Part shown: piece by piece, positions 1 to 7,538 of the stretch
Position numbering within the stretch: position 1 is the first letter of the stretch
Layout of the letters: the number at the start of each line of letters is the position of its first letter
Source of the DNA: Elusimicrobium minutum Pei191
GTDB lineage: Bacteria > Elusimicrobiota > Elusimicrobia > Elusimicrobiales > Elusimicrobiaceae
Direction of reading: 5' to 3'
Assembly: GCF_000020145.1 (NCBI RefSeq)
Contig: NC_010644.1
Location: 310,001 to 374,000 of the forward strand
DNA: 64,000 nucleotides
Program-made: the position numbers and the translations under genes
The notes under the pieces: generated by a model
The model's database searches: none
What the model was told of the DNA's origin: nothing
What the model saw: only the letters and a program-made list of their open reading frames with translations

Positions 1-4
1 TTTT

Positions 5-787
5 TTGAAATACGATATAGGTTCGTATAAGTTTTACGCCATGATAAATAACACGGGCGCTATTTCTGACGTTCTTATAGGAAATAAAGATAAAATTACT
101 TTTGATAAGTATAAAGCGGCGGGCTGGAACGCGAATGCCATAAATTATTTTTTACTTGATACCGGAACGCAAAAAATTCTTTTTGATACGGGGCTCCCTT
201 TAGCACGCGGCGGCAAAGTGCTTGAACGGCTTGAGGCTATTGGCGTTAAACCTCAGGATATTAGTATTATCTGTCTTACTCATATGCATATGGATCATAT
301 TGGCGGTATGTTAGATGATGAGGGAAAAAAAGTTTTTCCGAACGCTAAGGTTTTTCTCTCAAAAGAAGAGGCGGAATATTGGAATAATCCAAACAATGAT
401 TCTTCCTCCTTTAAATCGGCAAAAAAGGTGTTGGAAGTATACGGTGAAAGTATTATAAAATTTCCCCAAAAACAAAAGATAACTGATGGCGTTACAAGTG
501 TTCCTTTGTTTGGGCATACTCCCGGGCATACAGGGTTTATTATTGAAAATAAAGGAAAGAAACTTGTTATTTTGGGTGATGTTATACACGCCAATATTCA
601 ATTTGTTAACCCTGATATTTATTTAACCTATGATGTGGACCCCAAAACCGCTATGAAAACAAGAAAACTTGTTTTGAAAAAGGCGGCCGCCGAAGGCGTG
701 GATATCACAGGTATGCATATTGCTCCGCCCAGTGTCGGCAAAATAAAGAAAACGGGCAAAGGCTATCTTTTTGAAAGACATATTTAA
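5..787 (+). CDS. MBL-fold metallo-hydrolase, possibly 5'-truncated by the window edge
   Basis: Metallo-beta-lactamase fold hydrolase of the lactonase/AttM-like type. Seen: the zinc motif HMHMDH at about residues 93-98, GHTPGHTG at about 169, GDVIH at about 191 and a late GMHIAPP histidine, so the full set of two-metal ligands is present. The reading frame opens with TTG at base 5 and there is no visible ribosome site, so the true start and perhaps a signal peptide may lie before the window. Substrate cannot be told from sequence; lactonase, thioesterase-like or general hydrolase roles are all possible. It stands alone and faces a convergent minus-strand gene. Confidence 0.85.
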   Translation: MKYDIGSYKFYAMINNTGAISDVLIGNKDKITFDKYKAAGWNANAINYFLLDTGTQKILFDTGLPLARGGKVLERLEAIGVKPQDISIICLTHMHMDHIGGMLDDEGKKVFPNAKVFLSKEEAEYWNNPNNDSSSFKSAKKVLEVYGESIIKFPQKQKITDGVTSVPLFGHTPGHTGFIIENKGKKLVILGDVIHANIQFVNPDIYLTYDVDPKTAMKTRKLVLKKAAAEGVDITGMHIAPPSVGKIKKTGKGYLFERHI

Positions 788-1117
788 CTAATATTAAAAT
801 ATAGTTAAAAAAATTAAAGGAACCGGAAGAAACTTTCAAAAATTCGCAAATTTAACAAGAAAGAGATTCGTGAATTAAATACTTTTGAATTTTCGGAATT
901 AAGGATAAAAAGTTGAGTTTTGGCTACATAAGAACCCTTTAGAGACTTCTCCAAAGGGTTCTTATATAAATTATGGGGTGCGCCCGTAGACAAATACTTA
1001 AACTATATAATAAGATCACACGTCCCAATAAACGCCGCCGCCTTTTTGCAAGATACAGGCGGGCAGCATTTTTACAATAATACGGCAGTCATATTAAGGA
1101 ACAGCCTGGCATAGATA
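788..1117. other. Gene-poor gap with decayed coding scraps
   Basis: No intact gene lies in this 330-base gap between convergent genes. Two short stretches on the plus strand look coding-like but lack starts: about 826-916 (reading KKLSKIRKFNKKEIRELN and onward to a stop) and about 1013-1114 (reading NAAAFLQDTGGQHFYNN and onward to a stop). They may be remnants of genes; they could also be chance. A 13-bp perfect hairpin sits between them. Confidence 0.3.
928..965. terminator. 13-bp perfect hairpin between convergent genes
   Basis: ATAAGAACCCTTT (928-940) pairs perfectly with AAAGGGTTCTTAT (953-965) around a 12-base loop. It lies between two convergent genes, which fits a bidirectional terminator, but neither side has a clean run of T, so termination is an inference. 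Confidence 0.4.
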
Positions 1118-1828
1118 TTATTTGCGTTTTTCAGTTCTTTTTTCGGCATCGTTACTTTCTGAGAAGCTGGTTCCAAGTAGTATTGCAACAAGCCAAAAAG
1201 CTGAATATAAAACATAGTTAATCCAAGGCTTAGCAGAAGTAATCGGCGGTATCAGACCCGCTAAAAATTGCAATAACCATATTAAAAAAGCAAGTATTAG
1301 TAAGCCTGCAAAATAACCAGGGAAATCTTTTGCCCGAAAGTTTTTTGAGAAAGGAACTCCAAATAAAACTGCCATAAAAGTAAGTATAAAAAGCCAGGCT
1401 GCCGACAACATAAGCCAAGGCTGCTTATATGGCGATGGGGTATCACTCTTTTCTATTATTGTGGTGGCAGGTGTTTCTGTGGGCTCACTAGTAGATGTTT
1501 GCTGGGGTAATTTGCTAGAACTATCTTTTTTTAGCCAAGAGGGTACATTTAGAGTGCTGAAAAAAGGCTTTCTTTCTAATATTTCTCTCTCTATTTTATT
1601 AATATGTTCTAAATATTCTTGAGTATGGGTGTTGCTTTTCTTTAATTCGACTATTGCTTGCAATTGCTTTATTTTTTGATTAGTGGAGTAGTTAAAAGAC
1701 CATCCCAAGAAATTATTTAACAAAAATAACATTGCAATAGAAAGGATTACTAAAGAGGCTTTTAAGGGAAGCGCGAACCTTTTGTCAGCTAAAAAATTGT
1801 ATATATGCTCTGCTATTGATTTAAGCAT
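1118..1828 (-). CDS. Hypothetical membrane protein with four predicted membrane segments
   Basis: Not recognised. The start is taken at the ATG at 1828 rather than an upstream in-frame codon at 1897, because AAGGAGC lies about six bases before it; the product is 236 residues. Seen: one hydrophobic segment near residues 20-42, a charged, probably coiled-coil stretch (KQLQAIVELKK region), a low-complexity Ser/Thr/Pro linker, then three hydrophobic segments in the C-terminal half and a charged tail. The N-terminal segment plus coiled coil and a membrane-embedded C-terminus suggests an integral inner-membrane protein. No catalytic motif was seen. Confidence 0.6.
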   Translation of the reverse strand: MLKSIAEHIYNFLADKRFALPLKASLVILSIAMLFLLNNFLGWSFNYSTNQKIKQLQAIVELKKSNTHTQEYLEHINKIEREILERKPFFSTLNVPSWLKKDSSSKLPQQTSTSEPTETPATTIIEKSDTPSPYKQPWLMLSAAWLFILTFMAVLFGVPFSKNFRAKDFPGYFAGLLILAFLIWLLQFLAGLIPPITSAKPWINYVLYSAFWLVAILLGTSFSESNDAEKRTEKRK

Positions 1829-1947
1829 AAAAAGCTCCTTTTGATATGGCGTAACTATTGGTATATTGCGAACTTTCTTGTTAGTCGCAGCAGACACCCT
1901 TTAAATAAAGTATATAAAAATACAGCTCTTAATTCTTTTTATGCTAG

Positions 1948-2122
1948 AATTTAAGTAGTAAAAGCAGTATAAAATTTGATTTTGGACTTGTTTTTAGAGC
2001 CGCTGAGAACGGTACGATTTTGCTAAAAGTTAGCAAAGCGGTCTAGAATCTAAAAATGAAGAAGTGGCAACAAAATATATTGAGCAAGAAATATCAAAAT
2101 TGGGAATAAAAATAGATGTATA
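1948..2122 (+). pseudogene. Possible frameshifted gene remnant
   Basis: Two overlapping coding-like stretches in different frames: one reading FDFGLVFRAAENGTILLKV up to a stop at 2044-2046, the other reading ESKNEEVATKYIEQEISKLG up to a stop at 2120-2122. Joined by a frameshift they would form about 55 residues of a C-terminal region. No start codon or ribosome site precedes them. The family is not recognised; it may be chance. Confidence 0.3.
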
Positions 2123-2155
2123 AATAAGGATATTATTAAATTCTTTCCATAATAT

Positions 2156-2227
2156 CCAGAGGGGATTTATTAAACCCTCTTTGATGCATATATAGCATCA
2201 GTAAAAAGTTCAATAAATCCCCTCTGG
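2156..2227. repeat. 16-bp perfect inverted repeat abutting and including the tRNA-His CCA end
   Basis: CCAGAGGGGATTTATT (2156-2171) and its exact reverse complement (2212-2227) flank a smaller hairpin TGATGC/GCATCA (2182-2187 with 2195-2200). The right arm begins inside the CCA of tRNA-His (2225-2227, minus strand). It could simply be the tRNA terminator, although no T-run follows, or a mark left by an element that integrated at the tRNA 3' end. Confidence 0.75.
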
Positions 2228-2302
2228 GGTGGCTGAGGGGACTCGAACCCCCGGCCCTTGGCTCCACAAACCAATGCTCTAACCAACTGAGCTACAGCCA
2301 CC
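2225..2302 (-). tRNA. tRNA-His (GTG), CCA encoded
   Basis: On the minus strand the sequence folds into a full cloverleaf: acceptor GTGGCTG/CAGCCAC, D-stem GCTC/GAGC, anticodon stem TTGGT/GCCAA with loop TTGTGGA (anticodon GTG), and T-arm GGGGG TTCGAGT CCCCT. The base at 2302 supplies the extra G at position -1 that is specific to tRNA-His, opposite C73, and a genomic CCA follows at 2225-2227. The other two tRNAs in the window lack an encoded CCA. Confidence 0.96.
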
Positions 2303-2507
2303 AAAAAACTGTTTTACACAAAAATCTACTTTGCAACAGGTTGTCTTAAAAGTCTAAGTATATATATTATAGAATATTTTTTTGCTTTAGCATAATTTTG
2401 CTTTGGCTTATTTTTTAGAAGTTGAAAACCTGCATATGGGCGGCTACGTGCATTATATCCACAAAATGTTATATATTATATAAAATACAAGTGTAACACG
2501 ATTAACT

Positions 2508-3230
2508 ATGAAACTTAAACTTTTTTTACTTTTTATAATAGCTTTTAGTTTGTGTGATGCAAAAACTCACGTTGAAATAGCGGAAGAGTTCAGCCCCAGC
2601 GTTGTTACAATTAATGTTGCTAACAGCCGCGGCGGCACATTTAACGGCACAGGTTTTATTGTAAGTCCGGACGGGCTTATAGCCACAAGCAGGCATGTTG
2701 TGGACGGCGCTATTTATATGAACGTTACATTTAATACGGGACTTGTGTCGGATGAAGCTGTTTTGATAGCGGTTTCGCCAAAAGTTGATATAGCTTTAAT
2801 AAAAATAAACGCGAAAGACTTGCCTACTGTGGTTTTGGGTGATTCGGACTATGCTTTACCCGGTTCTATAATAACAGTTATCGGTAACCCGAGAAGGTTG
2901 CAAAATACTGTAACGGAAGGCATTATATCCCAAGTCAGATTAATGAAAAAAGGTGTTGTGTGGCACCAAATAAGCGCGCCCATTTCCCCCAGCAGCAGCG
3001 GCAGCCCTGTTTTTAATGAAAACGGGGAAGTTATATCCGTTGCTTTTTCAACATACAAAGGTGCCGATAACCAAAATTTAAATTTTGCCATTCCCTCTAA
3101 TTATCTTGCCGAGCTTATGCTGGAAAAAGGTTATATACCGCCCATGGCGCAAAGAGTGCAAACTAATGAAAATAAATTTGCCTCCTATATCAAGCAATGT
3201 TGGGACACTTTAATCAAACTTATATCTTGA
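2508..3230 (+). CDS. Exported trypsin-like serine protease (HtrA-type, no PDZ domain)
   Basis: Secreted S1C/HtrA-like protease of 240 residues. Seen: an N-terminal signal peptide (MKLKLFLLFIIAFSLCDA), then a chymotrypsin-fold domain with catalytic His in ATSRHVVDG (about residue 63), Asp in VDIALIKI (about 96) and Ser in SPSSSGSPVF (about 164). DegP and DegS proteins normally continue into PDZ domains; here the chain ends soon after the protease domain with a short hydrophobic/charged tail, so it is a minimal version. Likely acts in the periplasm on misfolded or specific envelope proteins (inference). It precedes the three-paralogue cluster in the same direction, about 100 bases away, so a role in processing those proteins is conceivable but untested. 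Confidence 0.88.
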   Translation: MKLKLFLLFIIAFSLCDAKTHVEIAEEFSPSVVTINVANSRGGTFNGTGFIVSPDGLIATSRHVVDGAIYMNVTFNTGLVSDEAVLIAVSPKVDIALIKINAKDLPTVVLGDSDYALPGSIITVIGNPRRLQNTVTEGIISQVRLMKKGVVWHQISAPISPSSSGSPVFNENGEVISVAFSTYKGADNQNLNFAIPSNYLAELMLEKGYIPPMAQRVQTNENKFASYIKQCWDTLIKLIS

Positions 3231-3267
3231 CTTTTTTGTTTATATAGATATATTTATATATATAGCA

Positions 3268-3307
3268 TACAGTGCTTTCAGGGTTAAAATTCCGTTGAAA
3301 GGCTGTA
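3268..3307 (+). promoter_or_regulatory. Candidate cis-regulatory RNA hairpin, copy 1
   Basis: Hairpin in the leader of the first paralogue: TACAG (3268-3272) with CTGTA (3303-3307), a TG/G internal bulge, CTTTC (3275-3279) with GAAAG (3297-3301), and a 17-base loop beginning AGGG and ending TCCGTT. The same layout, with compensated pair changes but the same loop bases, recurs at 7444-7479 before the third paralogue. It ends 38 bases before the start codon. It matches no riboswitch class that I recognise. Confidence 0.55.
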
Positions 3308-3345
3308 AATACTTGTTTTAATGATATTTGTTTTTTGGGGATTAT

Positions 3346-5205
3346 ATGCGTTTAAGAATTAAAAAAAGAAAGGTTTTATTTTTTGTCGCGGGATTAGCGG
3401 CGGCGGGATTTCTTTTGCTGCCTGTTATTGATAAAGCTTTTTCTAAAACCATTCCGGGAAGCCTTAAAAAAGCCCAGCCGCAGGTTGCTTCTTCCAACCC
3501 GCTTGCTAGAGCTATGGAATTTTTATCCTCTTTTATTGATTTCGGTAATACAAAAAAAGATAAGCAGCCTGTTGTTTCCTCGCCTTCGGTTAACAGCCAA
3601 AAGCTTTCAAACTCGCAAAAATTTGCTTTGGGCCTTGCCTCTATTGACACTAATGCCCAAAGGGCCGCTATGTATGACGGTAATATGCCTGATTACGCTG
3701 ACAGGAATATAAAAATAAATTTTGAGGATTATGGCAGTGCGGAAGTAAAAGATAAAGACGGAAACTGGGTTTTGGTGCAGCAAAAAGAACCCGATGTCTT
3801 CAGCCGCGGCATGTACGAGTCTGATTTAAAAAAAGACCCCCTTTCTCTTATTGAGGGCAGAAATATTTCAGATAAAATAGCCCAAGACAACAAAGATAAG
3901 GAAGGTTTATACGCTTCCGCTTTACCGTTTAGCAAAATATTCGCGGACGGCGCCAAAAAAGGCATGTCGGCTATCGCTAAAACATTTGACGGTTCTTCAG
4001 GCGCAATGCTCGCTTCTTCTGGGCACGGCACCAGGCCTTCAGGTTATCCAACGGTTTCAGGCAGCGGGGGACTTTCTGGCTTTTCAAACGCTGGTTCAGG
4101 TGCAAATTTATCTGCTGCGGGCCAAATGGGCTTGCCTAGTTTAGAAAAACTTTTCGCCGACATTAGTGAAAAGGCTTCATCTTCAAACGACAGATACGAT
4201 TCCAACGGCAGGAAACTTTCCGATAAAGAAAGGGAAGAAACTAAAACAGCCGAAAGAGACGCCGACTATGAAAGGCGCAGAGGGGAAGCTTTTAGACTAG
4301 CCGAAGCAAAGGCCATACAAATGCTTGAAGAGTCCGCTAAAGGCCAAAAGGAAGTTGAACTTAGTGAGAAGGATATAACAAGAAACGCTGCCTGTGAGGA
4401 AGTTTGTTATGTGGATTCTTACCATCCGAATAAAGACGCGGTTCAAGCAGTACAAAAAGAATCTGTAATAAATATTTTAAACTCGGTGCTTCCTGATTTC
4501 AGAGAAGGGTTAAAAAAAGGGAACCCCGCCTATCAGCAATATCTTAATGATTATATTACAGAGACTGAAAAAGATTCAAGTCCTAAAGGTATGCAACCTA
4601 AATATGTTTATGTTTTAAAATCCAGTAAGGAAGACGCCGCCGGAACAGCTGAAGTATTAGAGAAAACCGGACGTGGCATAAGAACTGATTCTGCTTTTGA
4701 TATTAACGCCGGCAGGCAACAGGTAGAAAAAGAAATAGCCTCATGCACGGAGGAAGAGTGTTTTTGGGTGCCTAAAGTGGAAGGGTATTTTAAAGACGCT
4801 TCCATAGCGGCCGGCGGTAAAATGCGTGAACTTAATGTAAAGGGATCGGAAAATGACGAAAAAGGCTATCATTTCCTTACCAGAAGCCAATTACAGCAAA
4901 TAGTGGATTCTGATAGAAATACTGTTTATGTAACAGGGTCGCCTGTTACAAGTTTATCTTTACATAAAAATTTAAATGTTTACGCCTTGCAGACATTTCC
5001 TTTAGACACTAAATATTTGACCGGGCAGCAAAAAGGGGAAGAAATAAGCGGTGTTTCAGGGGAAATTAATAAAAAAACAGTAGAAAAAATAGAATTAATG
5101 GAAAACGAGTTTACGTCGGCTGAAAGGCAGAGGGTTCAGTCCGCGATTATCGGCCTTATGCAACAAGGCGAAAAGAAACAGAATGGCAGTACAAATAAAA
5201 AATAA
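3346..5205 (+). CDS. Tandem paralogue 1: membrane-anchored protein with Cys pairs
   Basis: Not recognised; about 619 residues. The ATG at 3346 is chosen because GGGG precedes it by five bases and both paralogues start with the same MR-basic pattern. Seen: basic N-terminus and one hydrophobic segment ending GFLLLPVIDKAFSK (signal anchor or uncleaved signal), an NPLARAMEFLSS motif, a conserved VKDKDGNWV and EPDVFSRGMYE block near residue 140, SALPFSKIF, a Gly/Ser-rich linker, a charged helical stretch (KEREETKTAERDADYERRR), and two cysteine pairs (CEEVC, CTEEEC). Paired cysteines after an export signal suggest disulfides outside the cytoplasm (inference). Heads a set of three paralogues. Confidence 0.8.
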   Translation: MRLRIKKRKVLFFVAGLAAAGFLLLPVIDKAFSKTIPGSLKKAQPQVASSNPLARAMEFLSSFIDFGNTKKDKQPVVSSPSVNSQKLSNSQKFALGLASIDTNAQRAAMYDGNMPDYADRNIKINFEDYGSAEVKDKDGNWVLVQQKEPDVFSRGMYESDLKKDPLSLIEGRNISDKIAQDNKDKEGLYASALPFSKIFADGAKKGMSAIAKTFDGSSGAMLASSGHGTRPSGYPTVSGSGGLSGFSNAGSGANLSAAGQMGLPSLEKLFADISEKASSSNDRYDSNGRKLSDKEREETKTAERDADYERRRGEAFRLAEAKAIQMLEESAKGQKEVELSEKDITRNAACEEVCYVDSYHPNKDAVQAVQKESVINILNSVLPDFREGLKKGNPAYQQYLNDYITETEKDSSPKGMQPKYVYVLKSSKEDAAGTAEVLEKTGRGIRTDSAFDINAGRQQVEKEIASCTEEECFWVPKVEGYFKDASIAAGGKMRELNVKGSENDEKGYHFLTRSQLQQIVDSDRNTVYVTGSPVTSLSLHKNLNVYALQTFPLDTKYLTGQQKGEEISGVSGEINKKTVEKIELMENEFTSAERQRVQSAIIGLMQQGEKKQNGSTNKK

Positions 5206-5291
5206 TAAATATAATCTGGGTTTAAAGACGGTAGAATAACAGGATAAAATTTTTGTTTATTATACTTTATTATGTTTAACCAGAGGAACTT

Positions 5292-7217
5292 ATGCGCTTA
5301 AGAATAAAGAAAAAGAAAATATTGTTTTTTGTTTTGGTGTTTGCCGTTGCGGGCTTTTTACTTTTACCCGTTATTGACGGCGCGTTATCTAAAGTCCCTG
5401 CTTATGCGTCGGCCAAAAAAGCGGTTCCGCAAGCCGCGTCTTCTAATCCTCTTACAAAAGCAATGGAATTTTTATCTTCAATAATTAAGGGCAGGAAAAA
5501 AGAAACGGCTTCCGCGCCTGAAAAAACCCTTCGCACTTTTACCGGCGGGCAAAGAGCCGCCTTAAATATAACACAATATGATGAACGCGCAGGTGTTTAC
5601 CAAGGTATTCATGATGGTAAGGAAATAAGAATTAAACTTGACGGCGACGGGATTTCTGAAATAAAAGACAAAGACGGAAATTGGATTATGGTGCACCAGA
5701 AAGAACCCGATGTTTTCAGCCGCGGCATGTATGATTACAATTTAAAAAATGACCCGCTTTCAATAATGGAAGGAAGAAGGATTTCAAACCAAATAGCTGC
5801 TGATAATAAAGACGCTAACGGTTTTTACGCTTCCGCTTTACCGTTTAGTAAAATATTTTCTGACGGAGCCAGAAAAGGTATTAACGCTATTTCCAATACT
5901 TTTGAAAATCCTGATACCATATTACAGGAAGGAAAAGAATATTACGCCGCTTTGGGAAATCCTTCCGGAAATATTTCAGGTTTCTCAAGAGGTAACGTAA
6001 GTATGCCTTCAGAAGGGTATTCTGGGCAGGAGTTAAGCGAAATTTTTGCTAAGGCCCAGCAAAAAGCATTTGATTCTTTGGCTATGTATGACCAAAATGG
6101 CAAGCTTTTAAGCGATAGCGATAAGGAGAAAGCCAAAGATAATGAAATGAGAGATACTCAAAGGCAGGCAAGAGGCACCGCATTCTTGGAGTTGCAAAAA
6201 CAAGCCAGAGAAAAATTGCAGACCGCCGCCCAAAAAGAAATTGAAAAAGGACCCGACAGCTGGATGCTTGATAAAATAGGGGAATATGACAGTATTGCCA
6301 AGGAAAAAATGCAAACGGGCAGACTGTCATGCGAGGCTGAAGAAAAAGCTGCATGCGGCTCATATAAACAAATTAATTCAAAAGATGTATATAACAAAGG
6401 AAAGGAAAATGCGGCTAAAGTTTTAGGAGCTTGGATACCGGGGTTTAATGATGATAAAGTGTTCTCCCCGGAAGAAAGGGAATCCATTATATACTCCTAC
6501 CTGTCGGGCAGTGAACATAGTTATAAAGGTGTAAATTGGAACGCGTTAAGACCTTCTTTTTTAGTTGCCGTTCCTGCTAATCCGAAAGGACTTGATTTAA
6601 CAAAAGAACAACAAAAAGAATTAGGTATTTCAGATAATACCATGGTAAAAATAAAGAAAGAATGCCAAGACGGCGGTTGTTCCTGGCTTGCTTTTTCATA
6701 TACCGGCGGACAATACAGCCAAATGGGCGAAAGACTTGGGTGGTCATACTCTAACGTCCCAAACAAAGTTCCCCGTATTTACAGTTCGGTAGATTCTGAC
6801 TGGGATTTGGTGAAAACTTCAGATTTAGAGAAGGAAATTCAAAAAGTTTCATCGGTAAAACCTTCAGATGAAAATTTTGTAATACCTCCATATATCGTTA
6901 CATCGGCAAGGCAAGGCGTGGAATGGGATAAAAAAAGAGTTTCATATCCTTCCTTAATTTTCCAGTTTGATAAAGGCAGCCATCTTGACAGAAGTATTGT
7001 GGGAGAGGTGGTTGAAGGAAACCCGCCTGTGGAACGGGCGTCGGATGAGCTTTTTAATGATTATCTTGCAAGAAACCAGGAATTTGCCGATAAAACAGAG
7101 GAATCTATTAAAAAGATTATAGAATCAAAAAGAAATAATACTCCTAAGAATTCAGTTGCAAAAGCGATTATGGATATCAAAAAAGCGGTTTCGGAAAAGT
7201 CAAAAAATAAGGAATAA
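5292..7217 (+). CDS. Tandem paralogue 2: membrane-anchored protein with Cys pairs
   Basis: Not recognised; 641 residues, start ATG preceded by AGAGGAA. It is closest to paralogue 1: the N-terminus MRLRIKK and GFLLLPVIDG, ASSNPLTKAMEFLSS, IKDKDGNWIMVHQKEPDVF and ASALPFSKIF are nearly the same, while the C-terminal third has diverged. Seen: a middle helical, Gln/Lys/Glu-rich region (about 270-340), cysteine pairs near LSCEAEEKAACG and CQDGGC, and a charged tail. No enzyme motif was found. It lies 86 bases after paralogue 1 without a clear terminator, so co-transcription is likely, although a TATACTTTATTAT element at 5261-5273 is shared with the promoter region of paralogue 3. Confidence 0.8.
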   Translation: MRLRIKKKKILFFVLVFAVAGFLLLPVIDGALSKVPAYASAKKAVPQAASSNPLTKAMEFLSSIIKGRKKETASAPEKTLRTFTGGQRAALNITQYDERAGVYQGIHDGKEIRIKLDGDGISEIKDKDGNWIMVHQKEPDVFSRGMYDYNLKNDPLSIMEGRRISNQIAADNKDANGFYASALPFSKIFSDGARKGINAISNTFENPDTILQEGKEYYAALGNPSGNISGFSRGNVSMPSEGYSGQELSEIFAKAQQKAFDSLAMYDQNGKLLSDSDKEKAKDNEMRDTQRQARGTAFLELQKQAREKLQTAAQKEIEKGPDSWMLDKIGEYDSIAKEKMQTGRLSCEAEEKAACGSYKQINSKDVYNKGKENAAKVLGAWIPGFNDDKVFSPEERESIIYSYLSGSEHSYKGVNWNALRPSFLVAVPANPKGLDLTKEQQKELGISDNTMVKIKKECQDGGCSWLAFSYTGGQYSQMGERLGWSYSNVPNKVPRIYSSVDSDWDLVKTSDLEKEIQKVSSVKPSDENFVIPPYIVTSARQGVEWDKKRVSYPSLIFQFDKGSHLDRSIVGEVVEGNPPVERASDELFNDYLARNQEFADKTEESIKKIIESKRNNTPKNSVAKAIMDIKKAVSEKSKNKE

Positions 7218-7538
7218 ATTAAAAAATACAAATCGGGCGTGGTATTATAAAAAGTAATTTATCTTTTTAAACAAATAATTTTGCTTTTTATAAAACGCCA
7301 TAAAAATGCTATAAAAACAATATATTTACGCGTGTTTTTGAGGAAAAGTGTTTTTAGACGTATTTTTTAATTAAAAATAGCTATCAGAACCACCTTGATT
7401 TTTTTAGAAACTTCACTATACTTTATTATATGCTTTTTGTAAATGCAGTGCCTTCAGGGATATCCGTTGGAGGACTGCAAAGTTTTATTTATCTGTGTTA
7501 TTCGGGTTTAATTGTTATGTCTGCAACGGAGGCAGTAT
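7218..7538 (+). promoter_or_regulatory. Intergenic leader with promoter, stem-loop and candidate RNA switch
   Basis: A 321-base non-coding stretch between paralogues 2 and 3. Seen in order: an extended imperfect stem-loop (GGCGT 7236-7240 with ACGCC 7295-7299, and ATAAAAAG 7247-7254 with CTTTTTAT 7284-7291), a sigma-70-like promoter TTGATT (7395-7400) with a 16-base spacer to TATACT (7417-7422), and the hairpin at 7444-7479. It makes paralogue 3 a separately transcribed gene with a leader of roughly 110 bases. Confidence 0.5.
7444..7479 (+). promoter_or_regulatory. Candidate cis-regulatory RNA hairpin, copy 2
   Basis: TGCAG (7444-7448) pairs with CTGCA (7475-7479) and CCTTC (7451-7455) with GGAGG (7469-7473), leaving the same TG bulge and AGGG...TCCGTT loop as copy 1 at 3268-3307. 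The 5' arm TGCCTTC (7449-7455) can also pair with GGAGGCA at the ribosome site of the downstream gene (about 7528-7534), which would give two exclusive folds, one hiding the site. Confidence 0.55.

Noticed and set aside
6082-6487. Minus-strand frames opposite paralogue 2
   Set aside because: Phe/Leu-rich antisense of a Lys/Gln/Glu-rich helical region; no start signals.
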